A DNA stretch of 64,000 nucleotides, taken from contig JAEZNO010000044.1 of NCBI GenBank assembly GCA_023441805.1, positions 87,285 to 151,284 on the forward strand. Reading direction: 5' to 3'. This DNA comes from Bacteroidota bacterium. Lineage in GTDB: Bacteria > Bacteroidota > Bacteroidia > Bacteroidales > Lentimicrobiaceae. The notes under the pieces are model-generated. The model did no database searches, was not told the DNA's origin, and saw nothing but the letters and a program-made list of their open reading frames with translations. The translations under genes were made by a program, and so were the position numbers. This document shows, piece after piece, positions 49,821 to 59,341 of this stretch; positions within the stretch are counted from its first letter, which is position 1, and each line of letters begins with the position of its first letter.

Positions 49821-51614
49821 ATGGGGAAGTTATTTTCAAAATATACCATTCTTTTAATTATCCTGATTTCAGGATACTATCCTTTACATGCTCAGGATTT
49901 CTGTTCAAAGGATTCTCTCATAAAGCATGTTAAATTCTTGTCATCAGACGTCCTAAAAGGCCGTAAAGCTGGAACAGAGGGTGATTCACTTAGTGCAAAA
50001 TATATCCAAAACACACTTAAAAGCTATAAGTTGATTCCATTGTACGGTAATGGAATTCAATACTATTCCCTGGTTACAGAAGTTGTACCTGGACCGGGAA
50101 ACAGTTTAAAAGTTAACGACAGGGAATATATTCAAGGGAAGGATTTTGAGCCATTTTCATTTTCAACATCTCAAACACTGGATGCAACGGTTGTATTTGC
50201 AGGTTTTGGTATTACAGCTGAAACTGACAGTCTGAATTGGGACGATTATAAGGGAATAGATGTTAATGGCAAATGGGTATTGATTCTCAGAGGAGACCCT
50301 GAGCCTGATAATCCAACAAGTGCTTTCATCCCAATGGCATCTGACAGAGCAAAAGCCATTAATGCCAGAGATAAAAAAGCTGCAGGTATTTTGCTCGTAT
50401 CACCTTCATCAATCGACAGAGCTGATAAACCGATTGATATTTCATTTGATAAATCAGTTTCAGATGCCGGTTTACCGGTTATAAGTATTACCAGAAAGTT
50501 AGCAGCTGATATTCTTGACTTACCCGCAACTTCAATCGACTCTCTAGAGAAAATCATGCTTACATCGAAAACTCCTGTTGCTTTTAATACTAATAAGAAA
50601 CTGTCAGCTACGACTGAGATTTTAAGACATAAAGCAACCTCACGCAACATCTCGTTCATGATTAAAGGTTCTGATCCTGCACTTGCTGATGAATTTATCA
50701 TAATAGGAGCTCATTATGACCATTTGGGCATGGGTGGTGAAGGTTCAGGTTCAAGAACTCCTGATACCATAGCAGTCCATCATGGTGCAGATGATAATGC
50801 TTCAGGTGTAGCATCACTACTTGAGTTAGCAAGACATTTTACTCAAAAAGAAAACCAACCAAAACGCAGTCTCATATTTACCGCATTCGGTGCTGAAGAA
50901 ATGGGAATTATTGGTTCAAGATATTTTACTGAGAATCCTCCATTCCCAATGACTTCAATCAAAGCCATGATTAATCTTGATATGGTAGGCAGAATGAAAC
51001 CGGAGGATCAAAGTATTACAATCTCAGGAACAGGAACATCAAATGTCACTGATTCAATTCTAAATGAGATAGAAAAACAAGTTACATTTAAAATAAAGCG
51101 GGTGCCAGATGGTTATGGACCTTCAGACCATGCCTCATTCTACACTGCAGGAGTTCCGGTTATTTTCATCACATCGGGTGCTCATAGTGAGTATCACACA
51201 CCTGATGACACATTTGAGAAGCTCAACTACGAAGGACAACAGTCTATAACAAACTTTACTGCTGAATTAGTTAAATCTTTTTCAGTATTAACCAGACCTC
51301 CAATATTTGCTGAGGCAGGAAGTAAGAAAGAATCGGGTAATTATGGAAGAAAGCTTAAAGTTACTTTAGGCATCATGCCTGATGTATCAGGTGCTGAAAC
51401 TTCAGGAGGAATGAAAGTGGAAGGAACACGAAAAGGAGCACCTGCAGACAAGGCCGGTATGAGGAAAGGTGATATAATTACTGCGATTAATGGCATGAAA
51501 GTGACAAACATTTATGATTATATGAGTCGTTTGGGCAAACTTAAACCTGGGGATGTTGCGAACGTAGAAATTATCAGGGATTCGAAAACTGAAATCCTCA
51601 TAATTCAACTTTAA
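49821..51614 (+). CDS. Exported M28-family aminopeptidase with PDZ domain
   Basis: A 597-aa protein with a signal peptide (~1-24, ending YPLHAQ). After a cap/PA-like region (~90-270) comes the M28 zinc peptidase core: IIGAHYDHLGMG (H, ~293-304), GADDNASGVASLLE (D bridging two zincs), FTAFGAEEMGIIGSRYF (catalytic Glu), INLDMVGRM (Asp) and AHSEYHTPDDTFE (His). A PDZ domain at ~500-595 (KAGMRKGDIITAINGMKVTN) closes it. It would trim N-terminal residues from peptides in the periplasm. PDZ fusions of this kind are common in Bacteroidota. It is monocistronic. Confidence 0.92.
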   Translation: MGKLFSKYTILLIILISGYYPLHAQDFCSKDSLIKHVKFLSSDVLKGRKAGTEGDSLSAKYIQNTLKSYKLIPLYGNGIQYYSLVTEVVPGPGNSLKVNDREYIQGKDFEPFSFSTSQTLDATVVFAGFGITAETDSLNWDDYKGIDVNGKWVLILRGDPEPDNPTSAFIPMASDRAKAINARDKKAAGILLVSPSSIDRADKPIDISFDKSVSDAGLPVISITRKLAADILDLPATSIDSLEKIMLTSKTPVAFNTNKKLSATTEILRHKATSRNISFMIKGSDPALADEFIIIGAHYDHLGMGGEGSGSRTPDTIAVHHGADDNASGVASLLELARHFTQKENQPKRSLIFTAFGAEEMGIIGSRYFTENPPFPMTSIKAMINLDMVGRMKPEDQSITISGTGTSNVTDSILNEIEKQVTFKIKRVPDGYGPSDHASFYTAGVPVIFITSGAHSEYHTPDDTFEKLNYEGQQSITNFTAELVKSFSVLTRPPIFAEAGSKKESGNYGRKLKVTLGIMPDVSGAETSGGMKVEGTRKGAPADKAGMRKGDIITAINGMKVTNIYDYMSRLGKLKPGDVANVEIIRDSKTEILIIQL

Positions 51615-51679
51615 TCAGTACTTTCGCTCTGTAAAACGGAATAGCAGTTTACAATAAAGAGCAATGTATTCTATTTATT

Positions 51680-52084
51680 ATGGTCAATATACTCACAACC
51701 GACACCGTTGTTAAGTTCTTGAAATTTGGTGTTGTGGGATTTTCAGGTATGATAGTGGACTTCGGCTTAACATACCTGTGTAAGGAAAAGCTCAGAATCC
51801 AGAAATATATTGCTAATGCTATAGGATTTACTTGTGCAGCTACCAGTAACTATATTTTTAATAGAGTTTGGACCTTTAATAGTCACAATCCTGAGATTGC
51901 CCTTGAGTATGGAAGGTTTTTTGGAATATCACTTATTGGCTTGCTTATCAATACCCTGGTGATCTATTTACTGGTTTCAAAGACAAAAACAAACTTCTAT
52001 CTTGCAAAATTGGTAGCTATTGTAATAGTAACAATTTGGAATTTTGTAGTGAATCTTAATTATACTTTTGTTAACCTTGGCTAG
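51680..52084 (+). CDS. GtrA-family membrane protein
   Basis: A 134-aa protein with four membrane helices. FLKFGVVGFSGMIVDFGLTY and YIANAIGFTCAATSNYIFNR, with FNRVWTF, are the GtrA signature. The family is thought to flip undecaprenyl-linked sugars in O-antigen and teichoic-acid decoration. Partner glycosyltransferases are not adjacent; the O-antigen ligase-like gene is 1.5 kb away. The role is uncertain. A terminator after it was not recognised. Confidence 0.88.
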   Translation: MVNILTTDTVVKFLKFGVVGFSGMIVDFGLTYLCKEKLRIQKYIANAIGFTCAATSNYIFNRVWTFNSHNPEIALEYGRFFGISLIGLLINTLVIYLLVSKTKTNFYLAKLVAIVIVTIWNFVVNLNYTFVNLG

Positions 52085-52128
52085 GCACAACGATTAAGAA
52101 TTCTTTGCTGTATTTAATCAATTTGCTA

Positions 52129-52992
52129 CTAATTGGTTTTAGTCATTGATGAAGGTATTACAAGTATAAAATCGCCTTTCTGTTTATTCTCCTCTTTTAA
52201 TTTAGAAATATCATCCTGCTCAACTGAACTAATGGTCAATATTTTAAGGTTAGGAGATGATTGTTTTAGATACCACATTATCCCCTGAAAATCATCTGAA
52301 TGATAAGTGCCATTAAAATGAATAAACTTTTGACCTTTTTTTAGGTTCTTGAGTATAAAATAAGCCATTGTTGCGTCTTTAATTGCCTGGGCTTTAGGCA
52401 GATTATCATTTTGGTGTCCACTTCCTTCCATCATTGCGAGCATTGATTTATATCCTGACAATTCAGGATCATATGGAACAGGAAACGGTGCAATGTAACG
52501 CTTAGCCTCGTCATCTAATGATAATAGTCCTTCAAACCCTTCCCTATTAACTAAAGCTGCATAACGCCTCGGGATATTAGTAGCCACAAACCTTAAATTT
52601 GAGTCTCTGGCAAATTGCAACAGGGGTTTATAGTCAGTTTTATAATTAGGCCATAAACGTGCTTCGGCCTCAAAGTTCTTATCCTTAACCTTCCCTTGCA
52701 AATACTCATTAAGAATCAGGGCGTTATCTGCTTCAAACATTTCAGCTCCCAAAACCAAATCATTCCCCACTTTATTGTACAATGCTTTTGTCAATTCATA
52801 TTGCAACCAATGAACTATCGGATTATTATGCAGTTCACCGAATAGGATGACATCAGCATTCATTGATTCTTTTACCAATGACCTAAAATCTTCATTGTTT
52901 CCTTTTGAATTATAAAGTTTATATGCGTCAATATTTCTATCCATTGACATAAATAAGATAGAAAGCATGATCAGGAAAAGAGATTTCTTCAT
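52129..52992 (-). CDS. ChaN/DUF399-family exported protein
   Basis: A 287-aa protein with a signal peptide (~1-22). The DUF399 core is seen in VILFGELHNNPIVHWLQYEL (~49-68, with His and Glu that bind heme or iron in ChaN homologues), GAEMFEADNALILNEYL, LRFVATNIPRRYAALVNREG and FIHFNGTYHSDDFQGIMWYL (~230-250). ChaN is associated with heme/iron handling in other bacteria. There is no lipobox cysteine, so it is probably soluble in the periplasm. It is the last gene of the minus run and ends 18 nt upstream of the cytidine deaminase stop. Confidence 0.88.
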   Translation of the reverse strand: MKKSLFLIMLSILFMSMDRNIDAYKLYNSKGNNEDFRSLVKESMNADVILFGELHNNPIVHWLQYELTKALYNKVGNDLVLGAEMFEADNALILNEYLQGKVKDKNFEAEARLWPNYKTDYKPLLQFARDSNLRFVATNIPRRYAALVNREGFEGLLSLDDEAKRYIAPFPVPYDPELSGYKSMLAMMEGSGHQNDNLPKAQAIKDATMAYFILKNLKKGQKFIHFNGTYHSDDFQGIMWYLKQSSPNLKILTISSVEQDDISKLKEENKQKGDFILVIPSSMTKTN

Positions 52993-53010
52993 GGGAATTT
53001 TGGATTGGAT

Positions 53011-53499
53011 TTACTTAGGGAGGTTATCAGAAGTAAATGTAAAAGGAAGTAATGAGTCAACTCCTTCCACACAGATTGCTTTGCCGTTTTCAGAGGAAAA
53101 TATAATCTCAATTTTCGAACCCTGCCGATGTTCATATTCAGCAATTACCTGTCTGCAAGCACCACATGGTGCAACAGGGTGGCTGTTATTACCATTTTTT
53201 GTTTTAACTGTTATTGCCAGCTTTTCAATTCTGGTTTCATGATTTTGGGACATTGCAGCGAAAATGGCCACCCGCTCTGCGCAAATGCCTGAAGGATAAG
53301 CAGCATTCTCCTGATTATTACCTTTAATAATTCGACCGTCCCCACATTTAACTGCGGCACCGACACTAAATCCGGAATATGGTGAATAAGAATGAATACA
53401 TGCTTCTTTGGCTTTAAGCATAACCTCTTTCTTATCATCATCCAGATCTTGAATGCTGTCGAACTCAGTATATCTGATAATTATATCCTTTTGTTTCAT
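53011..53499 (-). CDS. cdd: Cytidine deaminase
   Basis: A 162-aa homotetrameric-type cytidine deaminase for pyrimidine salvage. The catalytic zinc sites are in SGICAERVAIFAAM (C-A-E motif, ~73-86) and VAPCGACRQVIAEYEHR (PCxxC, ~113-129). YSPYSGFSVGAAVKCGDGRI and INGxNxENAAYP-like KGNNQENAAYP form the substrate pocket. Normal length plus a short N-terminal extension. Adjacent genes have other functions and no operon logic is evident. Confidence 0.95.
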   Translation of the reverse strand: MKQKDIIIRYTEFDSIQDLDDDKKEVMLKAKEACIHSYSPYSGFSVGAAVKCGDGRIIKGNNQENAAYPSGICAERVAIFAAMSQNHETRIEKLAITVKTKNGNNSHPVAPCGACRQVIAEYEHRQGSKIEIIFSSENGKAICVEGVDSLLPFTFTSDNLPK

Positions 53500-53539
53500 T
53501 CTTATACAGAGATTCTAAGATTACTCAACTACTACAAAT

Positions 53540-55222
53540 CTACTCTGTTTTATCCACATATTTAATAGTACGTGAATTATCATCTACTTCTTTTCTAACA
53601 CCAAAAAGCATCATTGCACTAAAGAAAGCAAAGAAAGTCGCACCTGCCTGAGTTTCCAGAGTATCTTCAGTCATAAACGACATAATTGCTATTGAGAAGA
53701 AAATCAGGTAATAATAGTTATTGAATTTACCAAGAACAAGTGGAGGGTACCAAATCGAAATAAGAAATACCAGTAACCCTACAATTCCCATAGCCACTGT
53801 AATAGTCAGAAATTGGTTATGGGCCCTGTGACGGTACTCGGGCAGAAGGTTAGATTGTGTTTCTTCATAGGCAATTTCGAATGATTGTCTCACATCACCG
53901 GTACCATTTCCTAAAAGAAGATGCTTTTCAATGATATAAAATGATGTTTTCCAGTATTCAATTCTTTGCATCATGGACGATGCATTAGGGTTATTCTCCT
54001 TCTTATAAGATATATATCCCATCATTACTTGTTCAATATACCCCTTTATGGACAATCCATGTATATACTCAGCATTTGTTACTCCATTTTCAATCTGTTG
54101 CACTTCTTCCTGGGTAAGCTTACTCACACCTTCGGCATCTTTTCGGAAACCCTTTGAATGTAAGAACCTTATAAGAGTATATTTAACCTCCTGCCCTTTC
54201 TTATCTTTTCCATCAAATTCAAATTCACTACGCTTGTTCCAGGCATCCTTAAGTTCATCTAATGCGAGATAAGAACCCACATAAGAGCCATATTCAATAC
54301 CAAAAAGCAAAGTATCGTGTGTGTATGAATTGCCGAGATCTGTAAGTACTACTTCATCCTTTTCAGGTAAAGGTTTTGCAACAGTTAGATCATTATATAT
54401 TGTCTTCACAAATCTATAACCAAGAATAGTGAGAGTCAGGAGAATCAAAACTACCGGTATCAATATCTTTAATCTGCGGTAAGATAGTATTATTAAAAAT
54501 AAAACACCTACAAGTATTGTAATTGAGATTCCGGTAAATGATTTAAGGATAAACAGGAATACGAGTAGCCAAACAACTCCAGTAACAATCAACAGTTTTG
54601 AAAATTTAGCGGGAAAGACATTATACCTAAGGAACCCCAACAAAATGAAGACTGCCAATGAAATCAGTAAACCAAAACGAATGTGAGAAATGAAGATACT
54701 AATCTCGCGTGGATCACTTATAGGTTGGGTCATGAAAACTGTAAAACTGATAAGACTTCCTGAAATCACAGCAAGAGTGAAGAAAAGTAACAGAGTAATA
54801 AATTTTCTGTTAGTCAGTGCGGTTGAAGTACCAATAAGTATTGGAAGAGTAAATAAAGGTAGTTTAACCCTCAGATCTTTTAAACCATAATCTAAATCAG
54901 TTGAGTACAATAACCCGACAACAAGTAGCAGATAAAAGGCAAGGAAGGCTAACAAGGTGTAATTACTGAACAATGCTCTGAATTTACCTGTAACATTGTT
55001 AAGAATTATCTTAATAAAAGAATAACCTTTCCTTTTTAAGGAATAATCAGCTCCTTCAAATATCCAGAATCCAAATAACAGGAATTGCGAAATGCTCATC
55101 CCGAATTCTGAAAGTGGCAGGCTTACAACCAATAAAACCAATATGTAAAACATCCAGGAAGTCGCATCCCAGGGAAGTGTTTTCTTTTGAACCAAAGATT
55201 CTCTGGTTCCTGCAATCTCCAT
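53540..55222 (-). CDS. O-antigen ligase/polymerase-like membrane protein
   Basis: A 560-aa protein with about eleven hydrophobic helices and one long external loop (~285-395) that holds many charged residues. The Wzy_C/WaaL-type motif is YRHRAHNQFLTITVAMGIVG near ~470-490 (H and N typical of O-antigen ligases). The family attaches polysaccharide to lipid A-core or polymerizes repeats. It starts 4 nt after the stop of the S41 protease gene and lies in the same direction. The exact acceptor and donor are unknown. It agrees with the LPS genes in this window. Confidence 0.85.
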   Translation of the reverse strand: MEIAGTRESLVQKKTLPWDATSWMFYILVLLVVSLPLSEFGMSISQFLLFGFWIFEGADYSLKRKGYSFIKIILNNVTGKFRALFSNYTLLAFLAFYLLLVVGLLYSTDLDYGLKDLRVKLPLFTLPILIGTSTALTNRKFITLLLFFTLAVISGSLISFTVFMTQPISDPREISIFISHIRFGLLISLAVFILLGFLRYNVFPAKFSKLLIVTGVVWLLVFLFILKSFTGISITILVGVLFLIILSYRRLKILIPVVLILLTLTILGYRFVKTIYNDLTVAKPLPEKDEVVLTDLGNSYTHDTLLFGIEYGSYVGSYLALDELKDAWNKRSEFEFDGKDKKGQEVKYTLIRFLHSKGFRKDAEGVSKLTQEEVQQIENGVTNAEYIHGLSIKGYIEQVMMGYISYKKENNPNASSMMQRIEYWKTSFYIIEKHLLLGNGTGDVRQSFEIAYEETQSNLLPEYRHRAHNQFLTITVAMGIVGLLVFLISIWYPPLVLGKFNNYYYLIFFSIAIMSFMTEDTLETQAGATFFAFFSAMMLFGVRKEVDDNSRTIKYVDKTE

Positions 55223-55226
55223 TATT

Positions 55227-56894
55227 TTATGATTTGGTCATATTTACTGTATAAGAGCCATCCAGCACACTAACGTATTTCTTTTGATCCTTTAATACTT
55301 CACGAGCCAACTTTACTTCCTTATCGTCTACGATAGCAGCCTCAACTCTTCCTTTCTGATTGTAATATCTTGCAACGATCTCATTCTTTAGTATCCGCTC
55401 AATTTCAGGACGGAACTTTTCAAGATCGGCCTGCTTGTTATGGATCATTTTCGACTCAAGAAGATCAAACTCCTGCTTTAATTCATCATAATATTGCTCT
55501 GTTTCAGCAGTTTTCTTTAAGTCAGCCAGCATCTTTTCACTTCTGCTAACATAATCATAATCCTTATCCTGAAGCCAGTTTACGAAATCAGCATATATCT
55601 CATCAGTAATTTTAAAATCTTTGGCGGGTAATATTGAATCGTGTTCTCTCCTGAACTTATTAGCATAATCAAAGAACAGATATTTACTTAAAAGGCTAAG
55701 AGCAATATTACTATACAAATGTTCTTCAACAGCAATATCAGGATTAATACCTGCTCCATCATAAACAGTCCTGCCACCTTTAGTTTTAAAGGCATTTGTC
55801 AATGAATCAGGGATACTAACTGATCGTCCCAGACTATCACGATGAACATAATCAACACTTTGAATGCAACGGCCACTTGGGATGTAATATTTAGCCACTG
55901 TTACCTTCATCTGAGTGTTATACGACAATGGAATAATGTTTTGTACCAATCCCTTACCGAATGTCCTCTCACCAATAATAACACCCCTGTCGAGATCCTG
56001 AATGGCACCGGCAACAATTTCTGATGCTGAAGCACTCATACCATTGACGAGAACTACTAAAGGGATATTTGGATCAATTGGAGTACTTAATGTTTTGTAT
56101 GATTTATTTCTGTCGGGAGTTTTCCCTTTGGTACTTACCACCAACTCCCCTTTCTTAACAAACAGGTTAGTTATTGTCACAGCTTCATTCAAAAGTCCAC
56201 CCCCATTATCTCGGAGATCAAGAATAAGCCCGGTAAGGCTGCCCTGTTCTTTGAGTTTGAGAAAAGCATCTTTAACTTCTTTGCCTGAATTTTGAGTAAA
56301 CCCGGTTAATTTGATGTATCCGATTCCATCGTCAAACCTTGAATAATATGCAACATTAGGAATTGATACGTTCTCGCGTATTACAACTCTATCCATCTTA
56401 AAATTATCACGGTCGATCTGTAAATTAAGTTTCGTACCGGGTTGTCCTTTAAGCATCTGGCTTACATCACTAACTGACTTGTTAGTGGCATCAGCTCCAT
56501 TAATAGTGAGAATTTTATCACCTGCCTGAAGTCCGGCCTTATATGCAGGAGAGTTTTCATAAGGTTCGGAGATTACAACATACTTGCCTTGTTTATGAAT
56601 CAAAGCACCAATGCCGCCATATTGACCGGTAGTCATAAAGTTGTAATCTTCAATCTCTGCTTCGGAAATAAAAACAGTATACGGGTCAAGCTCTTCGAGC
56701 ATGGCATCAATACCTGTCTTCATCAGGTTTCCATAATTCACTTCATCAACATAATTGTTATTGAGCTCCTTAAAGACATTAGTCATGATGTCAAGGTTCT
56801 TTGATACTTCAAAAGAAGATGAATTGAGTGCTTGGGAAAATACAGAAAGATTAATTCCTAAGACGAGTATAATAATTAATCTGAGAGCTTTCAT
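55227..56894 (-). CDS. C-terminal processing peptidase (S41, CtpA-like)
   Basis: A 555-aa exported protease starting at ATG 56894 (signal peptide ~1-20, ending SVFSQ); a start 15 codons upstream would overlap the yidD end. A PDZ domain is at ~97-165 (PAYKAGLQAGDKILTINGAD). The tail-specific protease core has LDLRDNGGGLL and NGMSASASEIVAGAIQD, with the catalytic dyad S289 and K314 (ERTFGKG). It cleaves periplasmic proteins at exposed C-termini. Adjacent to yidD (22 nt) and the O-antigen ligase gene (4 nt), forming a long minus-strand operon. Confidence 0.94.
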   Translation of the reverse strand: MKALRLIIILVLGINLSVFSQALNSSSFEVSKNLDIMTNVFKELNNNYVDEVNYGNLMKTGIDAMLEELDPYTVFISEAEIEDYNFMTTGQYGGIGALIHKQGKYVVISEPYENSPAYKAGLQAGDKILTINGADATNKSVSDVSQMLKGQPGTKLNLQIDRDNFKMDRVVIRENVSIPNVAYYSRFDDGIGYIKLTGFTQNSGKEVKDAFLKLKEQGSLTGLILDLRDNGGGLLNEAVTITNLFVKKGELVVSTKGKTPDRNKSYKTLSTPIDPNIPLVVLVNGMSASASEIVAGAIQDLDRGVIIGERTFGKGLVQNIIPLSYNTQMKVTVAKYYIPSGRCIQSVDYVHRDSLGRSVSIPDSLTNAFKTKGGRTVYDGAGINPDIAVEEHLYSNIALSLLSKYLFFDYANKFRREHDSILPAKDFKITDEIYADFVNWLQDKDYDYVSRSEKMLADLKKTAETEQYYDELKQEFDLLESKMIHNKQADLEKFRPEIERILKNEIVARYYNQKGRVEAAIVDDKEVKLAREVLKDQKKYVSVLDGSYTVNMTKS

Positions 56895-56916
56895 AAGGCT
56901 TATTTTATTAAGTAAA

Positions 56917-57129
56917 TCATGGAACAGGATCATAACCACTACCGCCCCATGGATGACATGAAGCTATTCTCTTAATTGTCAACCATCCACCTTTAAAAGG
57001 GCCGTATTTTTTTATTGCTTCCACTCCATAGGCTGAACAAGTGGGAGTATAACGACACGATGGTGGCAAGTATGGTGAAATAGCATACTGATAAAATCTT
57101 ATTAGCGCAACAAAGACTTTACTCAGCAT
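56917..57129 (-). CDS. yidD: Membrane protein insertion efficiency factor YidD
   Basis: A 70-aa protein. The family signature is FYQYAISPYLPPSCRYTPTC followed by SAYGVEAIKKYGPFKGGWLT and HPWGGSGYDPVP. The ATG at 57129 (MLSKVFVALIRFYQ) matches family starts; two upstream ATGs (57147, 57138) are also in frame. YidD assists insertion of inner-membrane proteins by YidC and normally follows rnpA, as here. It overlaps the rnpA end by 11 nt. Confidence 0.92.
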   Translation of the reverse strand: MLSKVFVALIRFYQYAISPYLPPSCRYTPTCSAYGVEAIKKYGPFKGGWLTIKRIASCHPWGGSGYDPVP

Positions 57130-57535
57130 ATTTGTCATAATCATCAATTAAACGGTAGAACAATTCAATTAGTATCTCTTGTAGTTCTGTGTATTCAGGC
57201 AATACATCACCTGTGTAAATAATTCCTAAATAACACTGTCGTTCTTTCAATCCATTACTGAGCACAAATTTATTCAATCTATAACATTCCCGAAGCAGTC
57301 GTTTAATTCTGTTACGGTCAGCTGCCTTTTTAAATCTATGCTTTGATACAGTAATAACAACCTTTAATTGACTGTGATTGTTCCAATGAGCAGGTAACCA
57401 TTTAAGTTTTAAGGGGTATTTTGATAATGAGTGTCCTTTGTTGAAAAGTTTACTGATTTCAACGATATTGCATAAGCGTTCCGATTTACCAAATGTTGGC
57501 ATAGAATAAACGGCATCATCGCCTGAGTATCTCAT
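57119..57535 (-). CDS. rnpA: Ribonuclease P protein component
   Basis: A 138-aa protein that binds RNase P RNA in tRNA 5' processing. The RNR motif is KKAADRNRIKRLLRECYRL (~89-107). Its start codon overlaps the hemD stop as ATGA (57532-57535), which favours the longer start with 11 N-terminal residues before MPTFGKSERL. The gene usually follows rpmH; here the upstream neighbour is hemD, so the ribosomal protein gene lies elsewhere. The operon order hemD-rnpA-yidD-ctp is plausible in Bacteroidota. Confidence 0.93.
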   Translation of the reverse strand: MRYSGDDAVYSMPTFGKSERLCNIVEISKLFNKGHSLSKYPLKLKWLPAHWNNHSQLKVVITVSKHRFKKAADRNRIKRLLRECYRLNKFVLSNGLKERQCYLGIIYTGDVLPEYTELQEILIELFYRLIDDYDKYAE

Positions 57536-58284
57536 TTTTTATTTTGAGATGCAACATACATTTCAATAGCCTTAGCCATTGAAGGTGCAACTGCATTGGG
57601 ACCTTCGAATGTTATATTCAAACCAGCCTCCCTGGCAGCTGTAGCTGTTGTTGTACCTGAAACCGCAATAGCTTTTTCACCTTGCATAAAATCAGGAAAA
57701 TTCTTGTAAAGCGATTTAATTCCGGCAGGACTAAAGAAAACAATAAGGTCATACTTACTGAGATCAAGGAAAGTCATGTCTTCAGAAACTGTCTTGTACA
57801 TAATAGCTTTAACGTAACAAATCTTATTAGCATCAAGTATATCAGACAGTTCGTTATTATGTTCTTCACTAACAGGAATTAGAAACTTTTCAGATTTATG
57901 CTTCTTAATTAATTCAATCAGATCATTAGTGTTGTTCTGAGAATAGAAGATCCTTCTTTTTCTGAATTGAATGTACTTCTGCAAATAAAATGCTATGCTG
58001 TCGGAGGAGCAAAAGTACTTCATGCTATCAGGTGTTTCAAATCGCAATTCGTTGGCTAAACGAAAATAGTGGTCTACGCCATTCTTACTCGTGAAAATTA
58101 TGGCTGAATACTCATTTAGTCTAACCTTACTCTCTTTACGGAAGTCAATTGAACTGTAACCTTCTATCTTGAAAAACTTATGAAAATCTATATTAACATT
58201 ATGTTTTTTAATTACCTCATAGTAAGGTGATTTCTCAAGGTCAACCGGTTTTGGCTGTGAAACTAAAATGTTCTTGATCTTCAA
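57532..58284 (-). CDS. hemD: Uroporphyrinogen-III synthase
   Basis: A 250-aa enzyme that closes and isomerises hydroxymethylbilane to uroporphyrinogen III in tetrapyrrole synthesis. It starts at TTG. ILVSQPKPVDLEKSPYYEV at the N-terminus, YSAIIFTSKNGVDHYF, VFFSPAGIKSLYKNFPDF, and AVSGTTTATAAREAGLNITF are family features. The family is poorly conserved, but the pattern of two Rossmann-like lobes and context with DUF4271 support it. Overlaps rnpA by four bases. DUF4271 lies 62 nt upstream. Confidence 0.88.
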   Translation of the reverse strand: MKIKNILVSQPKPVDLEKSPYYEVIKKHNVNIDFHKFFKIEGYSSIDFRKESKVRLNEYSAIIFTSKNGVDHYFRLANELRFETPDSMKYFCSSDSIAFYLQKYIQFRKRRIFYSQNNTNDLIELIKKHKSEKFLIPVSEEHNNELSDILDANKICYVKAIMYKTVSEDMTFLDLSKYDLIVFFSPAGIKSLYKNFPDFMQGEKAIAVSGTTTATAAREAGLNITFEGPNAVAPSMAKAIEMYVASQNKK

Positions 58285-58346
58285 GGCTGCAAAGAATTTT
58301 TTAGTTAAATATTCACTTTATGAAATTGCTCAATACCCTGTCAATA

Positions 58347-59249
58347 TTAACCTGCAATGATTTTATATATCACAAGAAAGGGCAAAATTTCAAGGGTGCA
58401 AAGATACAAAAATAAATAGACAACCGGAAACGTTTGCACTGATAATCCCACAAATATACTCCTGATGAATTTTAAAACAAACCCAATAATAAAGATACCA
58501 ATAGCAATGTAAGTGCTTGTCTCATAGCCTGCAAAGTAGCCTGCGAAAATAAAAGGGAATATAACCAATCCAATTGCTATATTGTAAATGATATTAGTTA
58601 TAATATATTCATCGGTTTCAGATTTTGTTCTAAATATTTTGCCGATTGTCCTGATTATGAGGATTTTTACAATCCACAAAATCAGTAAGCTGGTAATTAG
58701 TCCGGAAAAAAGAATAAATGAGTTATCAGTCCACAAATAAGAGTGCAGGTATTTGCTGATCAACAACATCAATAATGCAGACAGGCTGACGAAATAGATG
58801 AACATGAGTCCCGTAGTAAACCGTTCATGAATAATATCACCATCTCGAAGCATTTGGTTCATGTTATGCTTTGCAAACACTCCTTTGAACAATGCTGAAA
58901 CTCTTCTTTCTGCTTCATATCTGACCCAAACCAATACAACCATACAAACTATAAACAAGCCCGTCAACCAGTCATAATTAGCAGTTTCTCTTTCCTTTGG
59001 AATGATCTGAACAGGTTTAGTTTTATGCGGAACAATAATAGATGGTTTAATTTCGAGTACCTGTGATGTATCAGTAACCGAAACAACATTCTCATTTGGC
59101 AGAAAAATAAAAGTTGAATCTTCAGGTCGGGGATTCAGACTGTCATATAAAAAATCAATATAGGTTTGACTCTTGACAACTGTGTCTGAATCATGTATTT
59201 GTGGTAACTGCGTATTGAAATGTATCTGGTTATCAGGCTCCTCAAACAT
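58347..59249 (-). CDS. DUF4271 membrane protein
   Basis: A 300-aa protein starting at ATG 59249; the TTG at 59258 falls inside the -7 box and so cannot be a transcribed start. Residues ~1-90 are hydrophilic, periplasmic or cytoplasmic. About seven hydrophobic helices follow (for example LTGLFIVCMVVLVWVRYEAE, LMFIYFVSLSALLMLLIS, VYLFLYLCTLEILPFLVIY). It fits DUF4271, which is found next to hemD in many Bacteroidota. Function is unknown. Its transcript is probably leaderless (box at 59256-59263) and continues into hemD. Confidence 0.85.
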   Translation of the reverse strand: MFEEPDNQIHFNTQLPQIHDSDTVVKSQTYIDFLYDSLNPRPEDSTFIFLPNENVVSVTDTSQVLEIKPSIIVPHKTKPVQIIPKERETANYDWLTGLFIVCMVVLVWVRYEAERRVSALFKGVFAKHNMNQMLRDGDIIHERFTTGLMFIYFVSLSALLMLLISKYLHSYLWTDNSFILFSGLITSLLILWIVKILIIRTIGKIFRTKSETDEYIITNIIYNIAIGLVIFPFIFAGYFAGYETSTYIAIGIFIIGFVLKFIRSIFVGLSVQTFPVVYLFLYLCTLEILPFLVIYKIIAG

Positions 59250-59255
59250 AGATTG

Positions 59256-59263
59256 CAAAATTA
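59256..59263 (-). promoter_or_regulatory. -7 box of the DUF4271 gene predicting a leaderless mRNA
   Basis: TAATTTTG on the minus strand ends 6 nt before ATG 59249. The predicted transcription start is at or next to the A of the ATG. It lies 54-61 nt from the divergent gatE -7 box. Confidence 0.5.
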
Positions 59264-59286
59264 ACTTTTTAAGGATTGGCTTTCCT

Positions 59287-59317
59287 TTTGAAGATTAAAA
59301 AAAATCTTGTACGTTTG
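59287..59317 (+). promoter_or_regulatory. gatE-gatD promoter
   Basis: TTTG (59287-59290), 19 nt, and TACGTTTG (59310-59317) form a consensus Bacteroidota promoter. Transcription starting near 59323 leaves about 19 nt before the gatE ATG at 59342. It is a native-type promoter, so the pair looks integrated into host regulation rather than recently foreign. Confidence 0.7.
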
Positions 59318-59341
59318 AGGCCTATAAAAAAAATATCTAAA

